Assembly (NCBI GenBank): GCA_964585685.1
Contig: CAZPEP010000042.1
Location: forward strand, 1-64,000
Length of the DNA: 64,000 bases
From: JALHVH01 sp964585685
Lineage (GTDB): Bacteria > Acidobacteriota > Aminicenantia > Aminicenantales > Saccharicenantaceae
Direction of reading: 5' to 3'
Shown: positions 33,409 to 40,769 of the stretch, piece after piece
Numbering within the stretch: position 1 is the stretch's first letter
How the letters are laid out: every line of letters starts with the position of its first letter
The notes under the pieces: model-generated
Seen by the model: only the letters and a program-made list of their open reading frames with translations
The model's database searches: none
What the model was told of the DNA's origin: nothing
Made by a program: the position numbers and the translations under genes

Positions 33409-34041
33409 ATTTTTAGACGTCAACCTTTCCATCCCGTGAGCGCGAAGGCCAAGCCGCACAGGATCAACGAGATGATCCAGGCGAAGGAGATCCGGGTCAT
33501 CGACGACGAGAAGAAACCCCTGGGGGTCCTGCCCACCATCCAGGCCCTGGCGATCGCCAGGGAGCGGGGACTGGACCTGGTCGAGATCGCTCCCCAGGCG
33601 GCGCCGCCGGTCTGCCGGATCACGGATTACGGGAAGTTGCTGTATGAGCTCCATAAAAAGGAGCACGAGGCCCGGAAACACCAGAAGCAGGTCCAGATCA
33701 AGGAAATCAAGTTCCGGCCGAAGATCAGCGTGCACGACTACGACTTCAAGATGAAGCACATCCGCCGGTTCCTCGAGGAAGGCGACAAGGTCAAGGTGAC
33801 CGTTATGCTCAGGGGCCGGGAAAAACAGAAGCCCGAGCTCGGGATCGTGGTCCTCGACAAGGTCCTCGGGGCCGTCCAAGGGATCGGCGCCCGGGACGGG
33901 GACATCCGGAGACAGGACTGGTCCGTATCGGCGCTCGTCGTCCCGGCGAAAACAGGAGGAAAAGATGCCAAAATTAAAAACCCACAAGGGAATCCAAAAG
34001 AGATTCAAGGTCACGGCGAAAAAGAAAATCCTGCACAGTAA
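33409..34041 (+). CDS. infC: Translation initiation factor IF-3 with ATT start codon, about 210 aa
   Basis: IF-3 binds the 30S subunit and rejects non-canonical start codons. The family core is clear: RINEMIQAKEIRVIDDEKKPLG, the LVEIAPQAAPPVCRITDYGK stretch and the C-domain IKEIKFRPKISVHDYDFKMKH. I place the start at ATT 33409, not the GTG at 33436. A strong AGGAGG (33397-33402) lies 6 nt before the ATT, while the GTG has none. Rare starts on infC are a known autoregulation device. The reading continues past the usual IF-3 end for about 25 residues, overlapping the start of rpmI by 77 bp. Confidence 0.9.
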   Translation: MFRRQPFHPVSAKAKPHRINEMIQAKEIRVIDDEKKPLGVLPTIQALAIARERGLDLVEIAPQAAPPVCRITDYGKLLYELHKKEHEARKHQKQVQIKEIKFRPKISVHDYDFKMKHIRRFLEEGDKVKVTVMLRGREKQKPELGIVVLDKVLGAVQGIGARDGDIRRQDWSVSALVVPAKTGGKDAKIKNPQGNPKEIQGHGEKENPAQ

Positions 34042-34165
34042 GGCCAACAAGAGCCACATCCTGACGAAGAAGGCCTCCAAGAGGAAGCGCTATCTGGGGA
34101 AGAAGGCCCTCGCCAGCCCCGCCGACATGAAGGCCCTCAGGAAAATGCTGCCGTACGAGGCCTGA
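33965..34165 (+). CDS. rpmI: 50S ribosomal protein L35, 66 aa
   Basis: A small basic ribosomal protein with the family sequence MPKLKTHKGIQKRFKVTAKK at the start, the KKILHSKANKSHILTKKASKR stretch in the middle and a KMLPYEA end. It starts within the infC coding region behind AGGAGGAAAAG, and ends 39 bp before rplT. Length is normal. Confidence 0.97.
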   Translation: MPKLKTHKGIQKRFKVTAKKKILHSKANKSHILTKKASKRKRYLGKKALASPADMKALRKMLPYEA

Positions 34166-34204
34166 GGCCCGCGCCCGAAGCCATGAAGACCCAAGGAGAA
34201 CACG

Positions 34205-34561
34205 ATGCCTAGAGCCAAGAGAGGAACGAAGAGGAAGGATAAGAGGACCAAAGTCCTAGAGCGCGCCAAGGGCTACTGGGGCGCCAAAGGCCACAATTAC
34301 CGGACTGCCAAAGAGGCGGTGGAGAAATCTCTCCAGTACGCCTACAGGGACCGCCGCGCCAAAAAGCGCGCGTTCCGGACCCTGTGGATCATCCGGGTCA
34401 AGGCGGCCGCCATGGCCAACGGGATCACTTACAGCCGGTTCATCCAGGGGCTGAAGAAGCTCAACATCGAGCTCGACCGCAAGATCCTGGCCGAGCTGGC
34501 CGTCCGCGCTCCCGAGACCTTCGCCGCCATCGCCGCGAAGGCCCGGGAAGCCGTAGCCTGA
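34205..34561 (+). CDS. rplT: 50S ribosomal protein L20, 118 aa
   Basis: It assembles early onto 23S rRNA. MPRAKRGTKRKDKRTKVLERA and the middle KGYWGAKGHNYRTAKEAVEKS match the family, as does FRTLWIIRVKAAAMANG. AGGAGAACACG precedes the ATG. In several bacteria L20 represses its own operon by binding the leader; no obvious mimic of its rRNA site is visible in the short rpmI-rplT gap. Confidence 0.97.
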   Translation: MPRAKRGTKRKDKRTKVLERAKGYWGAKGHNYRTAKEAVEKSLQYAYRDRRAKKRAFRTLWIIRVKAAAMANGITYSRFIQGLKKLNIELDRKILAELAVRAPETFAAIAAKAREAVA

Positions 34562-34569
34562 CCCGGGCG

Positions 34570-35607
34570 ATGACGCGCCTTCAGGCCCGGATCGAGGAAT
34601 TCACGAAGAAGCTCGGGGAGGAGTCCGCCCGAGTCCGGGACGCCCGGGGCCTGGCGGACCTCCGGAACGAGTTCCTCGGCCGCAAGAAAGGCTGTCTTGC
34701 CTCCCTGTTCGAGGAGATGAAGGGCCTCCCCGCCGCGGAGAAGCCCGAGGCGGGCGGCCTGATCAACGCGTTCAAGGAGCGCGCCCAGGAGGCGATCGCC
34801 GACCTGGAGGCGAAGCTCGCCGCCGGGGCCGCCGGGCCGGCCCGGGCCTTCGACCCGACCCTGCCGGGGCGCCACCCTTACTGGGGCGCGCCGCACCCGG
34901 TCGTCCTCTTCCAGCAGGAGATCGAGTCCATCTTCACCGCCATGGGCTTCTCGATCGAGGAGGGACCCGAGATCGAGACGGACTACTACAACTTCGAGGC
35001 GCTCAATTTTCCGCCCCACCACCCGGCCCGGGACAGCTGGGACACGCTCTACGTCGCCGAGAAGGTCGTCCTCCGGACGCACACCTCGCCCGTCCAGATC
35101 CGGGTCATGGAGAAGAGGAAGCCCCCCATCCGGATCATCATCCCCGGCAAGGTTTACCGCCGGGAGACGACGGACCCGACGCACCTGCCCATGTTCTACC
35201 AGATCGAGGGCCTCGTCGTCGACGAGGGCATCACGTTCGCCCACCTCAAGGGGACCCTGGAGCACTTCATCCGGGCCCTGTTCGGCGAGAAGCTCAAGAT
35301 CCGTTTCCGGCCGAGCTTCTTCCCCTTCACCGAGCCGTCGGCCGAGGTGGACATCGAGTGCTTCGTCTGCGGCCGCAAGGACCAGGCCTGCCGCGTCTGC
35401 GGCGGGACCGGCTGGAAGGAGATCCTGGGGGCGGGCATGGTGGACCCCCAGGTCTTCAAGAACGTCAACATCGACCCCGAGAGATATTCCGGCTGGGCGT
35501 TCGGCCTGGGGATCGACCGGACCGCGATGTTGTCCTACCAGATCCCCGAGATGCGCTTCTTCTACGAGAACGACCTCCGGTTCCTCAGGCAGTTCAACCT
35601 CAAATGA
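34570..35607 (+). CDS. pheS: Phenylalanyl-tRNA synthetase alpha subunit, 345 aa
   Basis: It forms the catalytic half of the (alpha-beta)2 enzyme. After an N-terminal helical arm, the core has LPGRHPYWGAPHPVVLFQQEI, GFSIEEGPEIETDYYNFEALN, HTSPVQIRVMEKRKPPIRII and motif 3 in WAFGLGIDRTAMLSYQI. Near 258-276 there is a CFVCGRKDQACRVCGGTGW zinc-ribbon-like insertion with two Cys pairs, known from many bacterial PheS. The start is the ATG at 34570, 8 bp after rplT. The stop overlaps the pheT start (ATGA). Confidence 0.96.
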   Translation: MTRLQARIEEFTKKLGEESARVRDARGLADLRNEFLGRKKGCLASLFEEMKGLPAAEKPEAGGLINAFKERAQEAIADLEAKLAAGAAGPARAFDPTLPGRHPYWGAPHPVVLFQQEIESIFTAMGFSIEEGPEIETDYYNFEALNFPPHHPARDSWDTLYVAEKVVLRTHTSPVQIRVMEKRKPPIRIIIPGKVYRRETTDPTHLPMFYQIEGLVVDEGITFAHLKGTLEHFIRALFGEKLKIRFRPSFFPFTEPSAEVDIECFVCGRKDQACRVCGGTGWKEILGAGMVDPQVFKNVNIDPERYSGWAFGLGIDRTAMLSYQIPEMRFFYENDLRFLRQFNLK

Positions 35608-37670
35608 AGATCAGTCTGGATTGGCTCAACGAATACGTGAAGGTGGACCTGCCCCTTCCCGAGCTCCTCGAGCGGCTGACGATGATCGGCCTTGTCGCCG
35701 AGAAGGCCCAAGAGGTCGGTGGGGATCACGTCCTCGAGGTCGAAACCTACGCCAATCGGCCCGATACGCTCGGCCACATCGGGATCGCCCGGGAGGTCGC
35801 GGCGATGACCGGTGCCCCGCTCATCCCCCGGAAATGGCCGGTCGTTGAACTCGAGGAAAAGACGGCGGATCTCACCGACGTCCAGATCCTCGACGAGGCC
35901 CTCTGCCCGCGCTACTGCGGCCTCCTTATCCGCGGCGTCGCCGTCGGGCCCTCGCCCGACTGGCTCCGGACGAGGATCGAGGCCATGGGACTGCGGACCG
36001 TCAATAACGTCGTCGACGTGACGAACTACGTTCTGTTCGCGACGGGCCAGCCTATCCACGCGTTCGATTTCCGGAAGCTCGCCGGCGGCCGGATTGTCGT
36101 CCGCCGGGCCATGAAGGGCGAGAAGTTCAGGAGCCTCGACGGCGGCGTCATCGAGCTCGCCCCGGAGATGCTGGTCATCGCCGACGAGGCGAAGCCCGTC
36201 GCCCTGGCCGGCGTCATGGGCGGCGAGGAGACCGGCGTCACCGACGCGACCGTCGACGTCTTCATCGAGAGCGCCTGCTTCGATCCGATATCGGTCCGGC
36301 TGACCGCCAAGAAGGCCGGGCTTTCGACAGACGCCTCCTACCGCTTCGAACGCGGGACCGACCCCGGCTTCCCGCCCGAAGCGGCCCGGATGGCGGCGTC
36401 CCTGCTCTGCCGGTTCGGCGGCAAGGCGTCCAAGGGGCTCATCGATGTCCATCCGAAGCCCCGCAAGCCCAAGTCCGTCGTCCTCCGTCACCGCCGGATC
36501 GCCGACCTCCTCGGCGTCGACGTCCCGGCGGATTTCGTGCCGCGGCTCCTCGCGGACCTCGGGTTCCGCGTCGAGGAGAGCCAGAAGGGGACGTGGATCG
36601 CCGAGGTTCCTTCGTTCCGGGTCGATATCGAGAGGGAAGCGGACCTCATCGAGGAGGTCGCCCGTTTCTACGGGTACGACAAGATCCCTTCGGAGCGGAC
36701 ACCGGACCGGTCCTTCGAGCCGCCGGCCAACCGGAAGAGGGAGCGCGTCCAGAAGCTCCGCCAGGTCCTCCTCCACCACGGGTTCGACGAGGTCATCAAC
36801 TTCAGCTTCTCGGACCCGGAGAAAGAGGCCGCCCTGGGGAGCGGCCGGGAGCCCGTCGCTCTCCTTAATCCCCTCTCGGCCAGGTCCGCGACCATGCGGA
36901 CGACCTTGATGATGGGCCTCCTCGAGAACGCCGCCCGGAACCTGAACCGCGGTCTTGAAGGCGTCCACATCTTCGAGGCGGGCGGCATCTATTTCCGCCA
37001 TGACGAGGCCTATTGCGAACAGCTTTCGCTCGGGCTCCTCGCTACGGGGCGGGTGGGCTTGTCGAACTGGCAGTCCCGGCCGGAGGATACCGATCTCTTC
37101 GTCCTCAAGGGGGCCGTCGAAGCAGCGATGACCGTCCTGCGCTACGAGCCGTTCGGCTTCGAAGAGGCGGACCACCCATTCTTTGAGCCCGAGGCGTCGC
37201 TGGCCCTCGTCTACAAGGGCGAGAGGGTCGGATTCCTGGGGATCCTCAAGAAGGCCCTGCGGGACCTGTATTCGGTCGAGGGGACCATTTACGCCGCCGA
37301 GATCGACCTGGCAGTGCTGCTGGGGAAACAGCCGAAGCCGTTCGCGTTCGCGCCGGTCCCGAAGTTCCCCGGCGCCGTCCGCGACCTGTCGTTCCTCGTG
37401 GACCGAAAACTCTCCTGGCAGGACGTCCGGCACGTGCTGACCAGGCTTTCGGTCCCCATCCTCGAGGGGTTCGAGCTCACCGACCGGTTCTCCGGTCCCT
37501 CGGTCCCCTCGGACAAGGTCAGCCTGTCCGTCCGGTTCCGGTACAGGAGCGCTCAGCGGACCCTCCTGGCCGAAGAGGTCGATAAGGCCCAGCAGGAGGT
37601 CGTCGGCCACCTGAGGTCCGCCCTGAACGCCACGTTGAGGGAGGGAAGTAAAATTGACAACCGAACTTGA
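35604..37670 (+). CDS. pheT: Phenylalanyl-tRNA synthetase beta subunit, short form, 688 aa
   Basis: The beta subunit carries tRNA recognition and editing. It starts MKISLDWLNEYVKVDLPLP. Where most bacterial PheT have a tRNA-binding OB domain of about 100 residues after position 40, this one goes straight into EVETYANRPDTLGHIGIARE, so the domain is absent and the protein is about 100 residues short. The B3/B4 editing region (RTVNNVVDVTNYVLFATGQP, in parts) and the B5 domain (RIADLLGVDVPADFVPR) are present. The C-terminal anticodon-binding FDX-ACB domain is also present (FPGAVRDLSFLVDRKLSWQD). ATGA overlap with pheS shows coupling. The last 17 bp overlap the coiled-coil gene. Confidence 0.95.
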   Translation: MKISLDWLNEYVKVDLPLPELLERLTMIGLVAEKAQEVGGDHVLEVETYANRPDTLGHIGIAREVAAMTGAPLIPRKWPVVELEEKTADLTDVQILDEALCPRYCGLLIRGVAVGPSPDWLRTRIEAMGLRTVNNVVDVTNYVLFATGQPIHAFDFRKLAGGRIVVRRAMKGEKFRSLDGGVIELAPEMLVIADEAKPVALAGVMGGEETGVTDATVDVFIESACFDPISVRLTAKKAGLSTDASYRFERGTDPGFPPEAARMAASLLCRFGGKASKGLIDVHPKPRKPKSVVLRHRRIADLLGVDVPADFVPRLLADLGFRVEESQKGTWIAEVPSFRVDIEREADLIEEVARFYGYDKIPSERTPDRSFEPPANRKRERVQKLRQVLLHHGFDEVINFSFSDPEKEAALGSGREPVALLNPLSARSATMRTTLMMGLLENAARNLNRGLEGVHIFEAGGIYFRHDEAYCEQLSLGLLATGRVGLSNWQSRPEDTDLFVLKGAVEAAMTVLRYEPFGFEEADHPFFEPEASLALVYKGERVGFLGILKKALRDLYSVEGTIYAAEIDLAVLLGKQPKPFAFAPVPKFPGAVRDLSFLVDRKLSWQDVRHVLTRLSVPILEGFELTDRFSGPSVPSDKVSLSVRFRYRSAQRTLLAEEVDKAQQEVVGHLRSALNATLREGSKIDNRT

Positions 37671-37914
37671 CCGAATTAAGATACTCGAGGGGAAGATCTC
37701 TCAGGTCGTCGAGTACGTCAACAAGCTCGGGGCCGAGAACGAGAAGCTCCGCCAGCAGCTCAAGGAGTTCAAGACGGAGAAGAAGGAACTCGAGGAGCAG
37801 GGGAAGAAGGTCGCCCGCCTCGACGAGGAGCTGAAGAGGAGCGAGGGCGAGCGGGAGGCCGTCAAGGCGAGGATCGAGGCCCTCATCGGCCAGATCGACC
37901 AATTGGGGATATGA
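37654..37914 (+). CDS. Small coiled-coil protein, ZapB-like, 86 aa
   Basis: An almost pure coiled coil with heptad Leu/Ile and charged residues: RIKILEGKISQVVEYVNKLG, then NEKLRQQLKEFKTEKKELEE and ARIEALIGQIDQLGI. Length and position directly before zapA suggest a ZapB-type division-ring factor that bundles with ZapA and FtsZ. The start is TTG at 37654, inside the end of pheT and behind GAGGGAAG. The TGA overlaps the zapA ATG. The same TTG is part of a TTGACA-N17-TAAGAT sequence, which may be chance. Confidence 0.75.
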   Translation: MTTELDRIKILEGKISQVVEYVNKLGAENEKLRQQLKEFKTEKKELEEQGKKVARLDEELKRSEGEREAVKARIEALIGQIDQLGI

Positions 37915-38240
37915 TCGACAAAATCGTCGAGATCGAGATATACGGTCAGCGTTACCGTATCCGCGTCAAAGGAGAAGAGGATGAAAAGTATATCGGCCAC
38001 TTGACTTCGTACGTCGATCAGAAGATGCACGAAGTGGCCGTGAAGTCCAAGTCGGCGGATGCGACGAAGATCGCCGTGCTGGCGGCCCTCAACATCGCCG
38101 ACGAGTTCTTCCTCGGCCAGAAGCAACTCGATCAACTGAACGAAGCGATCGGCCACATGGAGACCGAGATGGAAAGTTTGGAGGTTCATCTGTCGCAAGA
38201 TGAAAATACATACAAGAGTCTGGGAAAGGCCACATCATGA
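37911..38240 (+). CDS. zapA: Cell division protein ZapA, 109 aa
   Basis: It binds and cross-links FtsZ filaments at midcell. The N-terminal domain shows IVEIEIYGQRYRIRVKGEED and YIGHLTSYVDQKMHEVA, followed by TKIAVLAALNIADEFFLGQK and a C-terminal coiled coil, which is the ZapA layout. It overlaps the coiled-coil gene by ATGA. It is followed by a 160-bp gap that may hold a structured RNA, then rny. Confidence 0.9.
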   Translation: MIDKIVEIEIYGQRYRIRVKGEEDEKYIGHLTSYVDQKMHEVAVKSKSADATKIAVLAALNIADEFFLGQKQLDQLNEAIGHMETEMESLEVHLSQDENTYKSLGKATS

Positions 38241-38248
38241 TCGGGATA

Positions 38249-38376
38249 TTCGAGACCGCGCCGCCGGGGGACCGTTCGACCTAAGTGCCCCTGGGAGCGC
38301 CGCCCGGCGCCCCTCCCTCGAGGGGACATTGCGCCCCATGTGACGGTTTCCCGTTCCTCCCTCCTCTCGTCTCCTG
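38249..38376 (+). ncRNA. Candidate structured RNA downstream of zapA (6S-like)
   Basis: The 160-bp gap between zapA and rny folds into a long imperfect hairpin: GAGAC (38252-38256) with GTCTC (38369-38373), an open bubble of 9 and 16 nt, then GGGGGACCGT (38266-38275) with ACGGTTTCCC (38343-38352), and GC-rich apical hairpins. 6S RNA, which sequesters RNA polymerase through such a bubble, often lies right after zapA. No primary-sequence hallmark is certain, and a simple terminator or a leader for rny is possible. Confidence 0.35.
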
Positions 38377-38400
38377 TGATCACATAAGGAGGTGAGCATC

Positions 38401-39972
38401 GTGACTATCAACGTCGTAATCATCTACGTCGGCGGCGCCCTCATTGCCGCCCTGCTGGCCGCCGTCGTCGCCCTGTCCCTGAAGAGGAAGGCTGCGGCCC
38501 GGCGCGTCTCGGAGGTCGAGGAGGAATCCCGGGGGATCCTCGCCCGGGCCGCCGAGGAGGCCGAAAAGATTCGGCGCGAGGCTGCGATCACAGCCAAGGA
38601 GCGCGACCTGGCCCGCCAGGCCGAATTCGAGCTCCAGACCCGCGAGCAGAAGAAGAAGATCGCCGAGACGGAGCGCCGTCTCATCAACAAGGAGGAGAAC
38701 CTCGAGAGGCGATTCCAGGCCATCGAACGGAAGGAGCGCGATTTCTCCCAGAAGGAGCGCCGCCTCGAAACCAAGGAGAAGGAGATCGAGGCCCTTGAAG
38801 CGAAGATCGGCGAATCCCTCAAGAAGGAGATGGCCGAGCTTGAGCGCATCTCCGGACTGACCCAGGAGGAGGCCCGGGGGATGCTCATCCGGAAGATCGA
38901 GGACGAGGCCCGGATGGAGGCCATCCAGACCGTCCGGCGCATCGAGGAGGAGGCCCGGGAGAAGGCCGCGGCCTCGGCCCGCGAGATCATCGTCAACGCC
39001 ATCCAGCGCTCGGCCGCCGAGCACGTCGTCGAAACGACGGTTTCCGTCGTCGATCTCCCGTCGGAGGACATGAAGGGCCGGATCATCGGCCGGGAGGGCC
39101 GGAACATCCGGGCCCTGGAGCAGGCGACCGGCGTCGACATCATCGTCGACGACACGCCGGAGGCCGTCATCCTGTCGAGCTTTGACCCGATCCGTCGCGA
39201 GCTGGCCCGGCTGTCGATCGAGAAGCTCGTCATGGACGGGCGCATCCACCCGGCCCGCATCGAGGAAATCGTCGAGAGCGTCAAGGCCGACCTCGAGCAG
39301 AAGATCAAGCAGGAGGGCGAATCGGCCGTCTTGGAGCTCAAGGTCCACAACGTCCATCCCGAGCTCATCAAGCTCCTGGGCAAGCTCCGCTACCGGACGA
39401 GCTACGGCCAGAACGTCCTTCAGCACTCCAAGGAGGTCGCCATGCTCTCGGCCCTGATGGCCCGGGAGCTCGGGGCCGACGTCAACGTCTCCCTCCGGGC
39501 GGGACTCCTGCACGACATCGGCAAGGCGGTGGACAAAGACGTCGAGGGGACCCACACCGAGCTCTCCGTCGAGCTGACGAGGAAGTACGGCGAGAACGAG
39601 AGGGTCGTCCAAGCCATCGCCTCGCACCATCGGGACGTGGACTTCCCGTCGATCGAGGCCGTCCTCATCCAGTCCGCGGACTCGCTGTCGGCGGCGCGGC
39701 CGGGGGCCCGGCGCGAGCTCCTCGAGAGCTACATCGAGCGCCTGCACAAGCTCGAGGACATCGCCAGCTCCTTCGAGGGTGTCCAGAAGACCTTCGCCCT
39801 TCAGGCCGGGCGTGAGATCCGGATCATCGTCGAGGCCCAGAAGGTTTCCGACGACCGGGCGTGCCTGATCGCCCGGGACATCGCCACCAAGATCAAGAAC
39901 GAGCTGGACTACCCCGGGCAGATCAAGGTCACGGTCATCCGGGAGATGCGGGCGGTGGAATATGCCCGATAG
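38401..39972 (+). CDS. rny: Ribonuclease Y, 523 aa
   Basis: This membrane-anchored endoribonuclease starts bulk mRNA decay. It has an N-terminal membrane helix (INVVIIYVGGALIAALLAAV), a long coiled coil (about 30-200), a KH RNA-binding domain (GRIIGREGRNIRALEQATGV) and an HD domain (RAGLLHDIGKAVDKDVEGTH) near 360. Length is standard. I prefer the GTG at 38401, 7 nt after a perfect AAGGAGGT (38386-38393); a GTG at 38392 lies inside that site. The end overlaps ymdB by 11 bp, the usual rny-ymdB pair. Confidence 0.96.
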   Translation: MTINVVIIYVGGALIAALLAAVVALSLKRKAAARRVSEVEEESRGILARAAEEAEKIRREAAITAKERDLARQAEFELQTREQKKKIAETERRLINKEENLERRFQAIERKERDFSQKERRLETKEKEIEALEAKIGESLKKEMAELERISGLTQEEARGMLIRKIEDEARMEAIQTVRRIEEEAREKAAASAREIIVNAIQRSAAEHVVETTVSVVDLPSEDMKGRIIGREGRNIRALEQATGVDIIVDDTPEAVILSSFDPIRRELARLSIEKLVMDGRIHPARIEEIVESVKADLEQKIKQEGESAVLELKVHNVHPELIKLLGKLRYRTSYGQNVLQHSKEVAMLSALMARELGADVNVSLRAGLLHDIGKAVDKDVEGTHTELSVELTRKYGENERVVQAIASHHRDVDFPSIEAVLIQSADSLSAARPGARRELLESYIERLHKLEDIASSFEGVQKTFALQAGREIRIIVEAQKVSDDRACLIARDIATKIKNELDYPGQIKVTVIREMRAVEYAR

Positions 39973-40768
39973 GGCCGGTATCCTCTTCCTCGGGGACCTC
40001 GTCGGCCAGCCCGGCCGGCGTGCCCTGCAGAGGTTCCTGCCCCAGCTCGTCCGGAAGTACGCGCCGACGGTCATCATCGCCAACGGCGAGAACGCCGCCG
40101 GGGGCATCGGGATCACGGAGGAGATCGGGAGGGACCTGTTCCTCCAGGTCGATGTCCTGACCTCGGGCAACCACATCTGGGACAAGAAGGAGGCCCTGCC
40201 TTACCTCGAGCGCGAGCCGCGCCTCGTCCGCCCCGCCAACTACCCGGCCGGCAACCCCGGCCGCGGCAGTTACGTCTATCAGGACGGCGGCGGCGTCAAG
40301 GTCGCCGTGCTTAACCTCCAGGGCCGGGTCTTCATGGAGGCCATCGACTGCCCCTTCCGCCGGGCGGACGCCGAGGTCGAGGCCCTGCGGAAGGAGACCC
40401 CGGTCATAGTCGTCGACTTCCACGCCGAGGCGACCTCGGAGAAACAGGCCCTCGGCTGGCACCTGGACGGCCGTGTATCGGCCGTCATAGGGACCCATAC
40501 CCACGTCCCGACGGCCGACGAGAAGATCCTCCCCGGGGGGACGGCCTATATCACGGACGCGGGGATGGCCGGCGGCTATCGCTCGGTCATCGGCATCCGG
40601 AAAGAGCAGGCCCTTCAGAAGTTTCTCCTGGGCCGGCCGCAGAGATTCGAGCCGTCCAAGGAGGGCCTCGTCCTGTCGGCGGTCTTCATCAAGGTCGACG
40701 CCGCGACGGGCCGGGCCCTGTCCATCAAGCGGGAGATCCTGGTCGAGGAGGAGAGCGACGAAGAATAG
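39962..40768 (+). CDS. ymdB: YmdB-family metallophosphodiesterase, 268 aa
   Basis: A di-iron phosphodiesterase acting on cyclic nucleotides in its known members. The metal motifs are complete: ILFLGDLVGQPGRRALQ, IANGENAAGG, LTSGNHIWDKKE, VVDFHAEATSEKQALGWHLD and GTHTHVPTADEKIL. Length is normal. It overlaps the end of rny, as in many Firmicutes and other genomes, and precedes xseA by a short gap with unclear xseA start. Confidence 0.95.
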   Translation: MPDRAGILFLGDLVGQPGRRALQRFLPQLVRKYAPTVIIANGENAAGGIGITEEIGRDLFLQVDVLTSGNHIWDKKEALPYLEREPRLVRPANYPAGNPGRGSYVYQDGGGVKVAVLNLQGRVFMEAIDCPFRRADAEVEALRKETPVIVVDFHAEATSEKQALGWHLDGRVSAVIGTHTHVPTADEKILPGGTAYITDAGMAGGYRSVIGIRKEQALQKFLLGRPQRFEPSKEGLVLSAVFIKVDAATGRALSIKREILVEEESDEE

Positions 40769-40769
40769 C

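Noticed and set aside
31378..34080. A 900-codon minus-strand open frame
   Set aside because: It covers thrS, infC and part of the tRNA and rpmI. All three genes are certain on the plus strand.
37654..37682. TTGACA-N17-TAAGAT at the start of the coiled-coil gene
   Set aside because: A good promoter match, but it lies inside coding sequence and no start codon follows at a useful distance. It may be chance.
35562..40185. Two long minus-strand frames (682 and 601 codons)
   Set aside because: Shadows of pheT, rny and ymdB with biased composition and no recognisable domain.
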